Source: Siphonodentalium dalli (taxonomy: Eukaryota; Mollusca; Scaphopoda; Gadilida; Siphonodentaliidae). Taken from it: 64,000 nucleotides of DNA. Below the pieces are notes generated by a model. The model searched no databases, was not told the DNA's origin, and was given only the letters and a program-made list of their open reading frames with translations. Positions within the stretch are counted from its first letter, which is position 1. Each line of letters begins with the position of its first letter. The stretch is taken from NCBI GenBank assembly GCA_032622095.1, contig CP136069.1:72687319-72751318 (forward strand), read 5' to 3'. Positions 60,201-64,000 of the stretch are shown here, piece by piece. The translations under genes and the position numbers were made by a program.

Positions 60201-61140
60201 TTCCATGTATTATTAATTATTAACTGTACCTGCAGACCATTCCATGTATTATTAATTATTAATTGTACCTGCAGACCATTCCATGTATTATTAATTATTA
60301 ACTGTAACTGCAGATCATTCCATGTATTATTAATTATTAACTGTACCTGCAGACCATTCCATGTATTATTAATTATTAACTGTACCTGCAGATCATTCCA
60401 TGTATTATTAATTATTAACTGTACCTGCAGACCATTCCATGTATTATTAATTATTAACTGTAACTGCAGATCATTCCATGTATTATTAATTATTAACTGT
60501 ACCTGCAGACCATTCCATGTATTATTAATTATTAATTGTACCTGCAGACCATTCCATGTATTATTAATTATTAACTGTACCTGCAGATCATTCCATGTAT
60601 TATTAATTATTAATTGTACCTGCAGACCATTCCATGTATTATTAATTATTAACTGTACCTGCAGACCATTCCATGTATTATTAATTATTAACTGTACCTG
60701 CAGACCATTCAATGTATTATTAATTATTAATTGTACCTACAGACCATTCCATGTATTATTAATTATTAACTGTAACTGCAGATCATTCCATGTATTATTA
60801 ATTATTAACTGTACCTGCAGACCATTCCATGTATTATTAATTATTAACTGTAACTGCAGATCATTCCATGTATTATTAATTATTAATTGTACCTGCAGAT
60901 CATTCCATGTATTATTAATTATTAATTGTACCTGCAGACCATTCCATGTATTATTAATTATTAACTGTAACTGCAGATCATTCCATGTATTATTAATTAT
61001 TAACTGTAACTGCAGATCATTCCATGTATTATTAATTATTAACTGTACCTGCAGACCGCCCCGATCCTGGTTACCAGCCATTCCATCAATCTCGTCCATA
61101 ATTAAACAGTGTTTCCGACCATTTGTCACTTTCTTGTCGC
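33090..61140 (-). CDS. RFC1: replication factor C subunit 1, C-terminal ten exons
   Basis: Large subunit of the clamp loader that opens PCNA and loads it on primer-template DNA in the nucleus. Ten exons (61140-61049, 59364-59227, 58003-57908, 54177-54079, 52114-51960, 50278-50161, 46618-46473, 45647-45434, 43880-43677, 33209-33090) join in frame with GT-AG boundaries to about 460 residues. Order: Walker B (LIMDEIDGMAGNQDRGG), sensor 1 region (CICNDRN), AAA+ lid (GANQDIRQ), then the RFC1-specific C-terminal domain (FFHDYS, LFVQENYIHV, RWNLLP, FPAWLGK, YLPYLR), an acidic linker, and a Lys/Gly tail. I recognise these by close likeness to vertebrate RFC1. The BRCT domain and Walker A exons lie beyond 64000. 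The coding sequence shows no break; introns are full of transposons, and an unusual minisatellite starts at the first donor. Confidence 0.97.
33363..33742. mobile_element. double-hairpin AGAATGAGG-family MITE
   Basis: Left hairpin mostly lost (33363-33425), right hairpin intact (33620-33725), joined by the conserved middle. In the last RFC1 intron. Confidence 0.7.
34126..34289 (+). repeat. Copia 5' LTR
   Basis: 164 bp from TGTTAATATGACCGG to GTAAGTACA, with TG...CA ends. The first 40 bp recur exactly at 43493-43532. The end is set by the primer-binding site two bases on. Confidence 0.75.
34291..34302 (+). promoter_or_regulatory. primer-binding site, initiator tRNA-Met type
   Basis: TGGTAGCAGAGC; the first 11 bases are complementary to the 3' end of animal initiator tRNA-Met, including CCA. 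It primes minus-strand synthesis in Copia-type elements. Confidence 0.8.
34317..34516 (+). pseudogene. Copia gag N-terminus, frameshifted
   Basis: From ATG 34317 it reads MASNMNNYKQPPRF ... LSLTGKAR then a stop. The continuation (DTGLATLLTALDEVYKGD) is in another frame and joins the next open frame only after a second shift near 34540. Two indels are therefore needed. Confidence 0.75.
34517..35551 (+). pseudogene. Copia gag and protease
   Basis: 345 codons. Gag helical region (residues 1-100), a CCHC zinc knuckle of the form CX2CX4HX4C at about residues 172-185, and a retropepsin-like motif VIDTACTKTVCG at about 237-248 with DTA in place of the usual DTG/DSG. A stop follows at 35549; the polyprotein continues in a related frame at 35642. 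Confidence 0.85.
35642..36295 (+). pseudogene. Copia integrase core
   Basis: Begins with the HHCC zinc domain (HKQFGHASIDR ... CDTCAKYWR), then the DDE core: MDLHELKKG, TDNGSEFVS, ESAWSNGIVERHN. The catalytic D, D and E are all visible. Ends at a TAG at about 36295, after which sequence resumes in another frame. Confidence 0.9.
36296..37401 (+). pseudogene. Copia integrase C-terminus and reverse transcriptase N-terminus
   Basis: 36349-37401 carries the integrase C-terminal module (FSTGDLVYYKR, KWRGPGVVIGEDG, VRVHKCRL), an acidic linker, and the start of Copia reverse transcriptase (ISARWVCSLKD, KARLVARGFEDLE, DSPTCSKESLRVML). It then breaks: the YxDD-containing palm is missing. The break at about 37355 joins straight to RNase H C-terminal sequence in another frame. 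Confidence 0.85.
37358..37507 (+). pseudogene. Copia RNase H C-terminal tail after internal deletion
   Basis: Reads LRELLQTKQISDIKWSSSKD then QLADCLTKKGASPLSLLKL and ends DGKFE then TAA at about 37507. DQLADCLTKKGAS is a Copia RNase H terminal motif. It shows that roughly 1 kb (RT palm and RNase H core) was deleted. Confidence 0.85.
38730..38790 (-). pseudogene. small duplicated hAT transposase fragment
   Basis: The - strand reads IRSALKYMQEMYKSS, which resembles DIRCKALKYMQEKYKEGD in the transposase at about 40120. A stray fragment of a related copy. Confidence 0.6.
39532..41456 (-). pseudogene. hAT/ZBED transposase, frameshifted
   Basis: Read on the - strand, four open segments in different frames cover one transposase. 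41456-40872: BED zinc finger (C40, C43, H60 and H64/H65 around CKLC and FRHLRLHH). 40908-40460: catalytic region start (TSDNAANI, FGHRLNLAVNKG). 40472-40265: ACDTRWGSKIKMI. 40265-39532: linker and hAT dimerisation domain (PLDWWRVN, CIQATSCASERLFSTAG). At least three frameshifts separate them. The translated parts are otherwise well conserved, so the inactivation may be recent, or some indels may be sequencing errors. Confidence 0.85.
41470..42770. mobile_element. inverted-repeat segment inside the hAT element
   Basis: 'CTAATTACT ... GGCCATATAAACTTAATAGTT' at the left and 'AACTATTAAGTGTGTATGGCC ... TAATTAG' at the right are inverted, including 'TTTCTCAGGGA' / 'TCCCTGAGAAACGAA'. It looks like a separate element nested in, or carried by, the hAT. 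Confidence 0.6.
41937..42497 (-). pseudogene. unrecognised ORFs carried inside the hAT element
   Basis: On the - strand an ATG at 42497 starts MATLVNICIVQNASEGKW with an acidic DIDDDFDLV stretch, closing after about 58 codons. A second frame (42224-41937) reads MTKEDVPENKSGEVVDVF to a hydrophobic, Trp-rich end and a stop. Joined with a frameshift they would make one protein of about 180 residues with a C-terminal membrane-like segment (WLALTVWVGNMWLLYVMHSG). I do not recognise it. It could be captured host sequence. Confidence 0.35.
43474..43492 (+). promoter_or_regulatory. Copia polypurine tract
   Basis: AAGACAGAGAGAGAGGAG lies directly before TGTTAATATG, as expected for plus-strand priming next to a 3' LTR. 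Confidence 0.75.
43493..43532 (+). repeat. truncated Copia 3' LTR
   Basis: Identical to the first 40 bp of the 5' LTR; then unrelated sequence starts. The remaining ~124 bp and the target duplication are lost. Confidence 0.85.
43603..43636. repeat. 34-bp perfect palindrome in RFC1 intron
   Basis: TTGATTTTGTGGTTTGG is followed directly by its complement, with no loop. It lies about 40 bp inside the intron from the donor of the exon at 43677-43880. Confidence 0.9.
43677..43880 (-). CDS. RFC1: RFC1 exon (end of RFC1 domain, acidic linker)
   Basis: 68 codons, phase 0 at both ends. Begins TKAAFTRSYNKSMHMTPY, matching the KAAFTRAYNK block of vertebrate RFC1, then basic KKRRGG (likely nuclear localisation) and an acidic stretch EEGEDGPIAESSEDEK. 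Donor GTATAT, acceptor TTTTAG. Confidence 0.93.
44290..44420. repeat. inverted-repeat MITE fragment
   Basis: GTTCAGATAATAAGTTCAAC and its near-complement (TTATTATCTGAACATTTCC) lie 60 bp apart. Related to 1880-1960. Confidence 0.55.
44836..45333. mobile_element. MITE with nested inverted repeats in RFC1 intron
   Basis: Outer ends CACGGTGCGGAATCA and TGATTCCCCACCATG are inverted. Middle arms 'GCATTCAAAATGG' / 'CCATTTTGAATGC' and inner arms AACATTCTGACCAAAGTTG / CAACTTTGGTCAGAATGTT (45026-45122) also pair. Confidence 0.65.
45434..45647 (-). CDS. RFC1: RFC1 exon (RFC1 C-terminal domain)
   Basis: Codes VSGDKRSLNLEYLPYLRN, LTDPIVRREADGVPDVI, DEYDIIKDDFDNIMEI and ends LSKLSSK. Aligns with the YLSLLRDAL ... 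LMDTYYLMKEDFENIMEI block of vertebrate RFC1. Phase 2 start, phase 0 end (donor GTTAGT). The longest RFC1 exon in the window. Confidence 0.95.
45785..45972. mobile_element. hairpin MITE in RFC1 intron
   Basis: 'GGCACAGCAGCAATGTTATA' at about 45814 and 'TATAACATTGCTGCTGTGCC' at about 45927 are exact complements; the arms extend outward through TATATGTATATAGG. Arm length about 45 bp, loop about 100 bp. Confidence 0.75.
46044..46145 (+). repeat. tRNA-derived SINE head
   Basis: A-box TAGCCGTGTGG at 46058-46068 and B-box GGGTTCGCATCCC at 46116-46128 form a type 2 RNA polymerase III promoter with normal spacing. An AT-rich tail with A runs follows. It is antisense to RFC1. A functional tRNA gene is less likely: no clean acceptor stem. 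Confidence 0.65.
46232..46461. mobile_element. AGAATGAGG-family MITE, right half
   Basis: Conserved middle ('AATTGGCAGATAACACAATGC', 'GAGGTGCCCAATGGG') and one hairpin (46340-46440). It ends about 12 bp from the donor of the RFC1 exon at 46473-46618. Confidence 0.7.
46473..46618 (-). CDS. RFC1: RFC1 exon (RFC1 C-terminal domain)
   Basis: 48 codons plus two bases. Codes AIYASVIPGEHMRGNLPQ, NFPAWLGKFSSRRKTDRI and LQELNSHMAL, matching ASVLPGELMRG and FPSWLGKHSS of vertebrate RFC1. Acceptor TTTCAG, donor GTAAGT. Confidence 0.95.
46619..47559. other. RFC1 intron, nothing recognised
   Basis: No gene or clear repeat. Confidence 0.4.
47560..48015 (+). repeat. ~121-bp tandem repeat (3 units) with CAGA tail
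   Basis: Units recognised by GATAGCTCCACCCGTTTCCG at about 47584, 47706 and 47828, with 'CGCATGCGCGAA' and 'GGCTCGGCGACCCGATAAA'. GC-rich against an AT-rich background. A (CAGA)n tract ends the block. Frames through it are artefacts. Confidence 0.7.
48265..48350 (+). repeat. dispersed repeat (ATAATAATA-TTATATAGC type)
   Basis: 'AATAATAATAATACTTAG' then 'TTATATAGCACTTAATCCACC', a pattern widespread in animal genomes as part of SINE-like repeats. Confidence 0.4.
49100..49352. mobile_element. palindromic MITE, GGTGGACTGTACACTAAA family
   Basis: CTGTACACTAAAT at the left and 'TTTAGTGTACAGTCCACC'-TTAA at the right, with inner arms 'GGGACCATCTCCTATTATACT' and 'AAAGGAGATGGTCCCATAAA'. TTAA is intact only on the right. 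Confidence 0.7.
49865..50093. mobile_element. piggyBac-like MITE, intact TTAA copy
   Basis: TTAA-CCCTTTCATGAC ... GTCATGAAAGGG-TTAA, perfect 12-bp inverted ends beginning CCC, the piggyBac pattern. Interior hairpins 'GCATTCTCTTATATATGCG'. It ends 68 bp from the RFC1 exon at 50161. Confidence 0.85.
50161..50278 (-). CDS. RFC1: RFC1 exon (RFC1 C-terminal domain)
   Basis: One base plus 39 codons: GDVKRHLSCLARAAESIA, then DGDIVDKLVRTNQRWNLLP and IQ. Matches KKHLMLLSRAADSICDGDLVD and NWSLLPAQ of vertebrate RFC1. Donor GTGAGT, acceptor CAACAG. Confidence 0.95.
50363..50620. mobile_element. AGAATGAGG-family MITE, left part
   Basis: 'CAGGCCTGAGAATATGGTGG' end, one degenerate hairpin and the conserved middle; right hairpin absent. 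Confidence 0.6.
50751..51903. mobile_element. 1.15-kb TTAA element (CCCTTTGAACCCG termini)
   Basis: TTAA-CCCTTTGAACCCG at the left and CGGGTTCAAAGGG then TGAA at the right. The interior holds two copies of a 360-bp-scale repeat ('GTCAGCGGTG', 'GACCGCTAGTATTGGGTAG' / 'GCCCGCTAGTATCGGGTAG') and two of another ('AATTCCGTGTAGTTGC'). piggyBac-like by termini; no transposase. Confidence 0.65.
51960..52114 (-). CDS. RFC1: RFC1 exon (RFC1 C-terminal domain start)
   Basis: 51 codons plus two bases: GPFDVCRKVFVGGEET, NDKSDLFFHDYSLSPLFVQ, ENYIHVQPYSA. Matches GPFDVARKVF, LFFHDYSIAPLFVQENYIHV of vertebrate RFC1. Donor GTAAGT, acceptor CAG. Confidence 0.96.
52161..52307. mobile_element. single-hairpin AGAATGAGG-family MITE
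   Basis: One 147-bp hairpin with both ends (GCCTGGATAAAGTGTG and its approximate inverse). It shows that one hairpin can exist alone. Confidence 0.7.
52308..54078. other. RFC1 intron, nothing coding
   Basis: Imperfect repeated blocks around 53140-53640 ('GAAACCGAAAGTACAA' twice, 'ATGTTCATCAATG' and 'GCGGCCTAACAATACAG' twice) suggest an old ~200-bp duplication. No gene. Confidence 0.4.
54079..54177 (-). CDS. RFC1: RFC1 exon (end of AAA+ lid)
   Basis: 33 codons: VIHNISMWSAADKSMTYEQ, AKADSNNAKKDMKL. Matches VLHNLSMW and TYDQAKADSHRAKKDIKM of vertebrate RFC1. Phase 0 both sides; donor GTGGGT. Confidence 0.96.
54559..55299. mobile_element. AGAATGAGG-family MITE with internal insertion
   Basis: CAGGCCTCAAAATATGG at the left, inverted CCATATTTTCAGGCCTG at the right. 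The second hairpin is interrupted by about 300 bp (54880-55180) of another dispersed repeat ('CAGACAGATGGACCC', 'ACCAAATTTCATTGAGATCC'). Confidence 0.7.
55300..56815. other. RFC1 intron, nothing recognised
   Basis: No gene or clear repeat. Confidence 0.4.
56816..57690 (+). repeat. ~150-bp tandem dispersed repeat with CAGA/CGGA tail
   Basis: 'AAAGGGTCATAACTC', 'GGATCAAACCCATATTCGAA' and 'CATATACCAAATTTGGTT' recur near 56825, 57280 and 57428. The block ends in CAGACAGACAGACAGACGGA repeats and 'GACACTATGTTTACCATA'. Same architecture as 24298-25250 but different sequence. Confidence 0.65.
57908..58003 (-). CDS. RFC1: RFC1 exon (AAA+ lid)
   Basis: 32 codons: AAIMSIAYKEGVKIPPPALS, EIISGANQDIRQ. 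GANQDIRQ matches the sensor/lid segment of vertebrate RFC1 exactly. Donor GTAAGA, phase 0. Confidence 0.97.
58918..59131. mobile_element. mariner-like palindromic MITE in RFC1 intron
   Basis: Complete copy, CAGTAATGCTATAAGTAATC to its inverse, TA-flanked; arms meet at 'GCTCTCCCCGAGAGC'. Confidence 0.85.
59227..59364 (-). CDS. RFC1: RFC1 exon (AAA+ core, sensor 1)
   Basis: 46 codons: EIVSLIKQTKIPVICICNDR then NSQKMRTLSNYTFDLRFPKP and RAEQIK. CICNDRN is the sensor 1 strand. In the protein E follows directly on GGLQ of the previous exon. Acceptor TTTCAG, donor GTAAAT. Confidence 0.97.
59610..61048 (-). repeat. 39-bp minisatellite of RFC1 exon end plus splice donor (~37 units)
   Basis: Read on the - strand, the unit is GGTCTGCAG (the last nine bases of the RFC1 exon at 61049-61140) then GTACAGTTAATAATTAAT and AATACATGGAAT. 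The first unit is the genuine exon end and donor; about 36 further units follow into the intron with almost no length change, each 13 codons. In about 24 extra units the GT of the donor is kept (VQ in translation). In 12 it is TT (LQ), and all of those also have GAT for GGT. A TAG in unit +8 (60737-60739) closes the frame. Open frames of 381 and 140 residues here are this array, not independent genes. Confidence 0.95.
61049..61140 (-). CDS. RFC1: RFC1 exon (AAA+ Walker B)
   Basis: Two bases plus 30 codons: GDKKVTNGRKHCLIMDEID, then GMAGNQDRGGLQ. LIMDEIDGM is the Walker B motif of the clamp-loader ATPase. Acceptor TTGTTCAG, donor GTACAG. The intron downstream begins with the 39-bp array and the intron upstream holds a 40-bp array from about 25 bp before the acceptor, so this 92-bp exon sits between two minisatellites. 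Confidence 0.97.
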
Positions 61141-61164
61141 CTGAACAAATAAAGCACAATGGAA

Positions 61165-61640
61165 TTGATACCCTTGGCTAATTATAAGCACAAGTGAGTT
61201 GATAGCCTAGAACTAGGTTAATTATAAGCACAAGTGAGTTGATAGCCTAGAACTAGGTTAATTATAAGCACAAGTGAGTCGATAGCCTAGGACTAGGTTA
61301 ATTATAAGCACAAGTGAGTTGATAGCCTATAACTAGGTTAATTATAAGCACAAGTGAGTTGATAGCCTAGAACTAGGTTAATTATAAGCACACGTGAGTT
61401 GATAGCCTAGAACTAGGTTAATTATAAGCACAAGTGAGTTGATAGCCTAGAACTAGGTTAATTATTAGCACAATTGAGTTGATAGCCTAGGACTAGGTTA
61501 ATTATAAGCACAAGTGAGTTGATAGTCTAGGACTAGGTTAATTATAAGCACAAGTGAGTTAATAGCCCAGGCTAATTATAAGCACAAGTGAGTTGATAGC
61601 CCAGGTTAATTATAAGCACAAATGAGTTCATAGCCAAGGT
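61165..61640 (-). repeat. 40-bp minisatellite upstream of RFC1 Walker B exon
   Basis: About 12 units of 40 bp (GATAGCCTAGAACTAGGTTA, ATTATAAGCACAAGTGAGTT) with a few point changes and two shortened units at the far end. It differs entirely from the 39-bp array. It starts about 25 bp from the exon's acceptor. Confidence 0.9.
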
Positions 61641-62237
61641 AATGTACAAGATAATCAGACAGAATTATTTAAATTCTCTAAAAAGTTAAAATTAAGTGCA
61701 TTAAAGAACAGTGTTCAATACACAGGAACAATACAGACTACTCTATTATTTCAATAGCACAGTAGGTGGCTTTAAGTATTAAAGCGACATTTAATCTTCA
61801 AACATCAAATTAAACAGACTAGTATGCAACCTACTGTGGCATAGCTACAGGCCACCTCATGTTGTTATTTTTAAATGAGACAGGTGATAGTTGTTAAATT
61901 AACATTATTATTGTAGCAACTTGGGCTGTTCTTTATAAATAGAGCTATGCTCTAATTAATCTACCCATTTAACAAGGTTTTACCATAGGTCGTTAATGAC
62001 AGCGGTTATACAGCGATTCAACCAGTCAAGTGATCGTATAAAAGCTCAAACACTCCAGATAGGTCAAGATTAACAGTCACTTTGTCACGTAGTACACTTC
62101 GGTTGATGTGAAAAAGTGGTAACATCCCGAACTTGTTTATTGACATTTGATGTACTTTTACTGAATTTATTGATTTATTAAGACCCAAAATGAGTATTGT
62201 TTGTCAAGATTTGTGAGGTTTTGTAGTGTTATCCCTG
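61641..62237. other. upstream RFC1 intron, nothing recognised
   Basis: No RFC1 exon (for example the Walker A exon) is seen here on the - strand. The inverted 'CACAGTAGGTGGCTT' / 'CAACCTACTGTGGC' near 61757 and 61829 is a small hairpin. Confidence 0.4.
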
Positions 62238-62868
62238 CCACGACTATGAGTTTTCATAAACGACTAATCGACCATTATAATCGACGGTCAGTCGATTAAT
62301 CGTTCATATATGCGCCTATATTACACACAGGTAAACAAGTGATAAATGCGAAATTGCATCCAGTCTGAACACAGCAGGCTTGTCATTCTGAGGCCCCCGC
62401 CCGTCATTGGCCACCTAAAGTTGCGCAGCCGGTAAACGCCTTGTTACTGTACTTTAAGTTTTGTTATTCAAAGTGCGTGCAGCGCATCACATCGTGCAGC
62501 ACAGTTAAACATAATTTATAAACAATGATAAGGCCGTAACACGACATCAAAGGAAGCCGCTGGCCCGCCACGGCTGTGAGAAATTGAGAATATGTCGCAC
62601 ATCAAATTCTTTGAAGATGACCGCCAAACGTCGGATGCGACAAACAAAGCAGCATCATAAGTGACGAGAGAACAGGGTGTCAGTGGTAAATTTGGCTACA
62701 TACACTGTTAACTTTTACTTCCAGGCATAGCATTTGTGCATATAACTGAATTTACTGCTTACATGCACAACCATAGCCAACTTGGGCGATTAGTCAACGA
62801 AAGTTAATAACCGTCGACTATCGCACCTGTCGAAGGTTAGACAATTAATCGAATAATCGTGGCAAGCC
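62238..62868. mobile_element. hAT-type non-autonomous element
   Basis: Flanked by the exact 8-bp duplication TATCCCTG (62230-62237 and 62869-62876). Inverted ends CCACGACTAT and GGCTTGCCACGATTATTCG (left end shortened). 'CGACTAATCGA'-type motifs at the ends are common in hAT families. Confidence 0.75.
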
Positions 62869-63204
62869 TATCCCTGTCATTGGCTATTTTGTTAAGATTT
62901 TTAGAAAATTGCCTGATAGTCATTTATGATCAAATAAAGTTGACTTTGCAATATTTTGGCTTTTGGTATAGCTAGTTGAAGCTATTTTTGTGACATTTGT
63001 AGTCTGACACACAAACCTACAAAAGCCCTATCGCTGCCTTATGACAGTTGGATGTATTTCTCTTTATTCTGTGATCATACTAAGTAAATAGATACACAGA
63101 TCGAAAGATTATAGTTTTAATTATTTGTAACAGTGAGTTGTGGGAAAAACAAGCCACTCTACCACAACAAGCACTGGTTTATTCAAGACTCCATCCCACG
63201 TTAC

Positions 63205-63295
63205 ACTAGTGTTGAAACGATTAGTGGTTTTGAGGAATCGACTAGTCGCCAGAGGGAATCGACTACTAGTCGACTAGTCGGACCCCTTCCGAAAC
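63205..63295 (+). mobile_element. hAT-like terminus
   Basis: GTGTTGAAACGATTAGTGG followed by repeated 'GACTAGTCG' motifs resembles the end of hAT elements. The other end was not found and may lie beyond the window. The - strand frame at 63597-63803 has no recognised domain. Confidence 0.4.
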
Positions 63296-64000
63296 TTACC
63301 GTTTTGTGCTCATATATGTATATAATTTGCCGTTTGTTTTGAGTACCAGTAACCAACTTTGCATTTTCGAACGCAAAGCAAGACGTGATTTAACACTATT
63401 TGACGTGATTATTTCGTTTAGTATCACTGAAGGTTAATAGGTTATTAATTTATCCCAGGTATATGATGTTTTATGACAATCAAATTACCATCCAGTTGAT
63501 GTATGTATCTAAACGGTGGTGACAAACACCTGATCGATCGCGGAAACGCTACGGAATACGGAGTGGAAGCGCGTGCAACAATCAGAAACCGGTGCATTAT
63601 TCTATATGTTTTGTGTAAAAATGTTCCTTTAAAATTGATATGGTATGGTCTACCGGGCCGTACCGGTTCTTACATACAATCGAACATCGTTGTTTTCGAA
63701 CTTGCCCAGTGTGCTTGTCACCGATTGACTTCACAAACGGGCGTACATGAAGAAATGCAAGATATTTTGAGAAACGAACTTCATCTCCGACAGAGTCAAA
63801 CAAAAGTTACAAAATAAATGTTATAACAGCTGTAGTGCGTACAAGCCTTTTATGCTCGCAGATGTCATGTACATATATCGGACACGGAATGTGGTAAAGT
63901 TCCCTGTATATATAGAGTCCGCATATATTAAAAATGGGCCATGCATTGCGTACATAATGTTGTTCCTTGTATTCATTGCAAGGTCACGATATGACATAGC
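63296..64000. other. upstream region, nothing recognised
   Basis: No supported gene. RFC1 exons that must lie upstream are not visible here. Confidence 0.4.

Noticed and set aside
59567-61159. Two long open frames (381 and 140 residues) of 13-residue repeats
   Set aside because: They are the 39-bp minisatellite read in its open frame. Only the first 30 codons after the acceptor at 61140 are RFC1 exon; no independent start or gene signal.
59610-61640. CRISPR-like repeat array
   Set aside because: The repeats are directly tandem without unique spacers, and the DNA is plainly eukaryotic.
63503-63817. 104-residue + frame and 68-residue - frame
   Set aside because: Neither shows a recognisable domain nor matches the RFC1 exons expected upstream.

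Overview
The window is nuclear DNA from an animal, most likely a marine invertebrate. It is AT-rich and intron-rich, and crowded with palindromic DNA-transposon derivatives, minisatellites and retroelement remains. I cannot name the phylum. The repeat content (TTAA, TA and 8-bp-duplication MITEs, a Copia element with an initiator-tRNA-Met primer site, a tRNA-like SINE) would fit a lophotrochozoan or an invertebrate deuterostome. Nothing bacterial is present; there is no operon and no CRISPR array. || Two cellular genes can be supported, and they converge. On the + strand (9081-29725) lies a small four-transmembrane protein of the claudin/PMP22 superfamily type. Exon 2 (27274-27456, TM2-TM3) and exon 3 (29598-29725, TM4 and stop) are single copy. 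Three paralogous first exons (9081-9360, 17268-17562, 22859-23174), each coding TM1 and the first extracellular loop, lie upstream. All three end in phase 1 at a good GT donor and exon 2 starts in the matching phase, so the locus looks like a variable-first-exon cluster giving proteins of about 196, 201 and 208 residues. On the - strand (61140 down to 33090) lie ten C-terminal exons of RFC1, the large subunit of the replication factor C clamp loader. They run from the Walker B exon of the AAA+ domain to the Lys/Gly-rich tail, and the reading frame is intact across every junction. The 5' part of RFC1 is outside the window. || Layout: 1-3068 noncoding with microsatellite-linked repeats; 3069-8121 a 5-kb inverted-repeat (foldback) element with minisatellites in both arms; 9081-30341 the four-TM locus, its introns filled with MITEs; 30342-33089 the convergent intergenic region; 33090-61140 RFC1. 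The last RFC1 intron (33210-43676) holds a broken Copia retrotransposon, itself split by a 5.9-kb hAT element with an exact 8-bp target duplication. From 61141 to the end is upstream RFC1 intron with a 40-bp minisatellite and hAT-like termini. || The most striking signal is in RFC1. A 39-bp (13-codon) minisatellite of about 37 units begins exactly at the 3' end of the Walker B exon, and its unit contains the exon's last nine bases plus the splice donor. The intron therefore starts with dozens of copies of the exon-intron junction, in frame with the exon up to a single TAG in unit +8.
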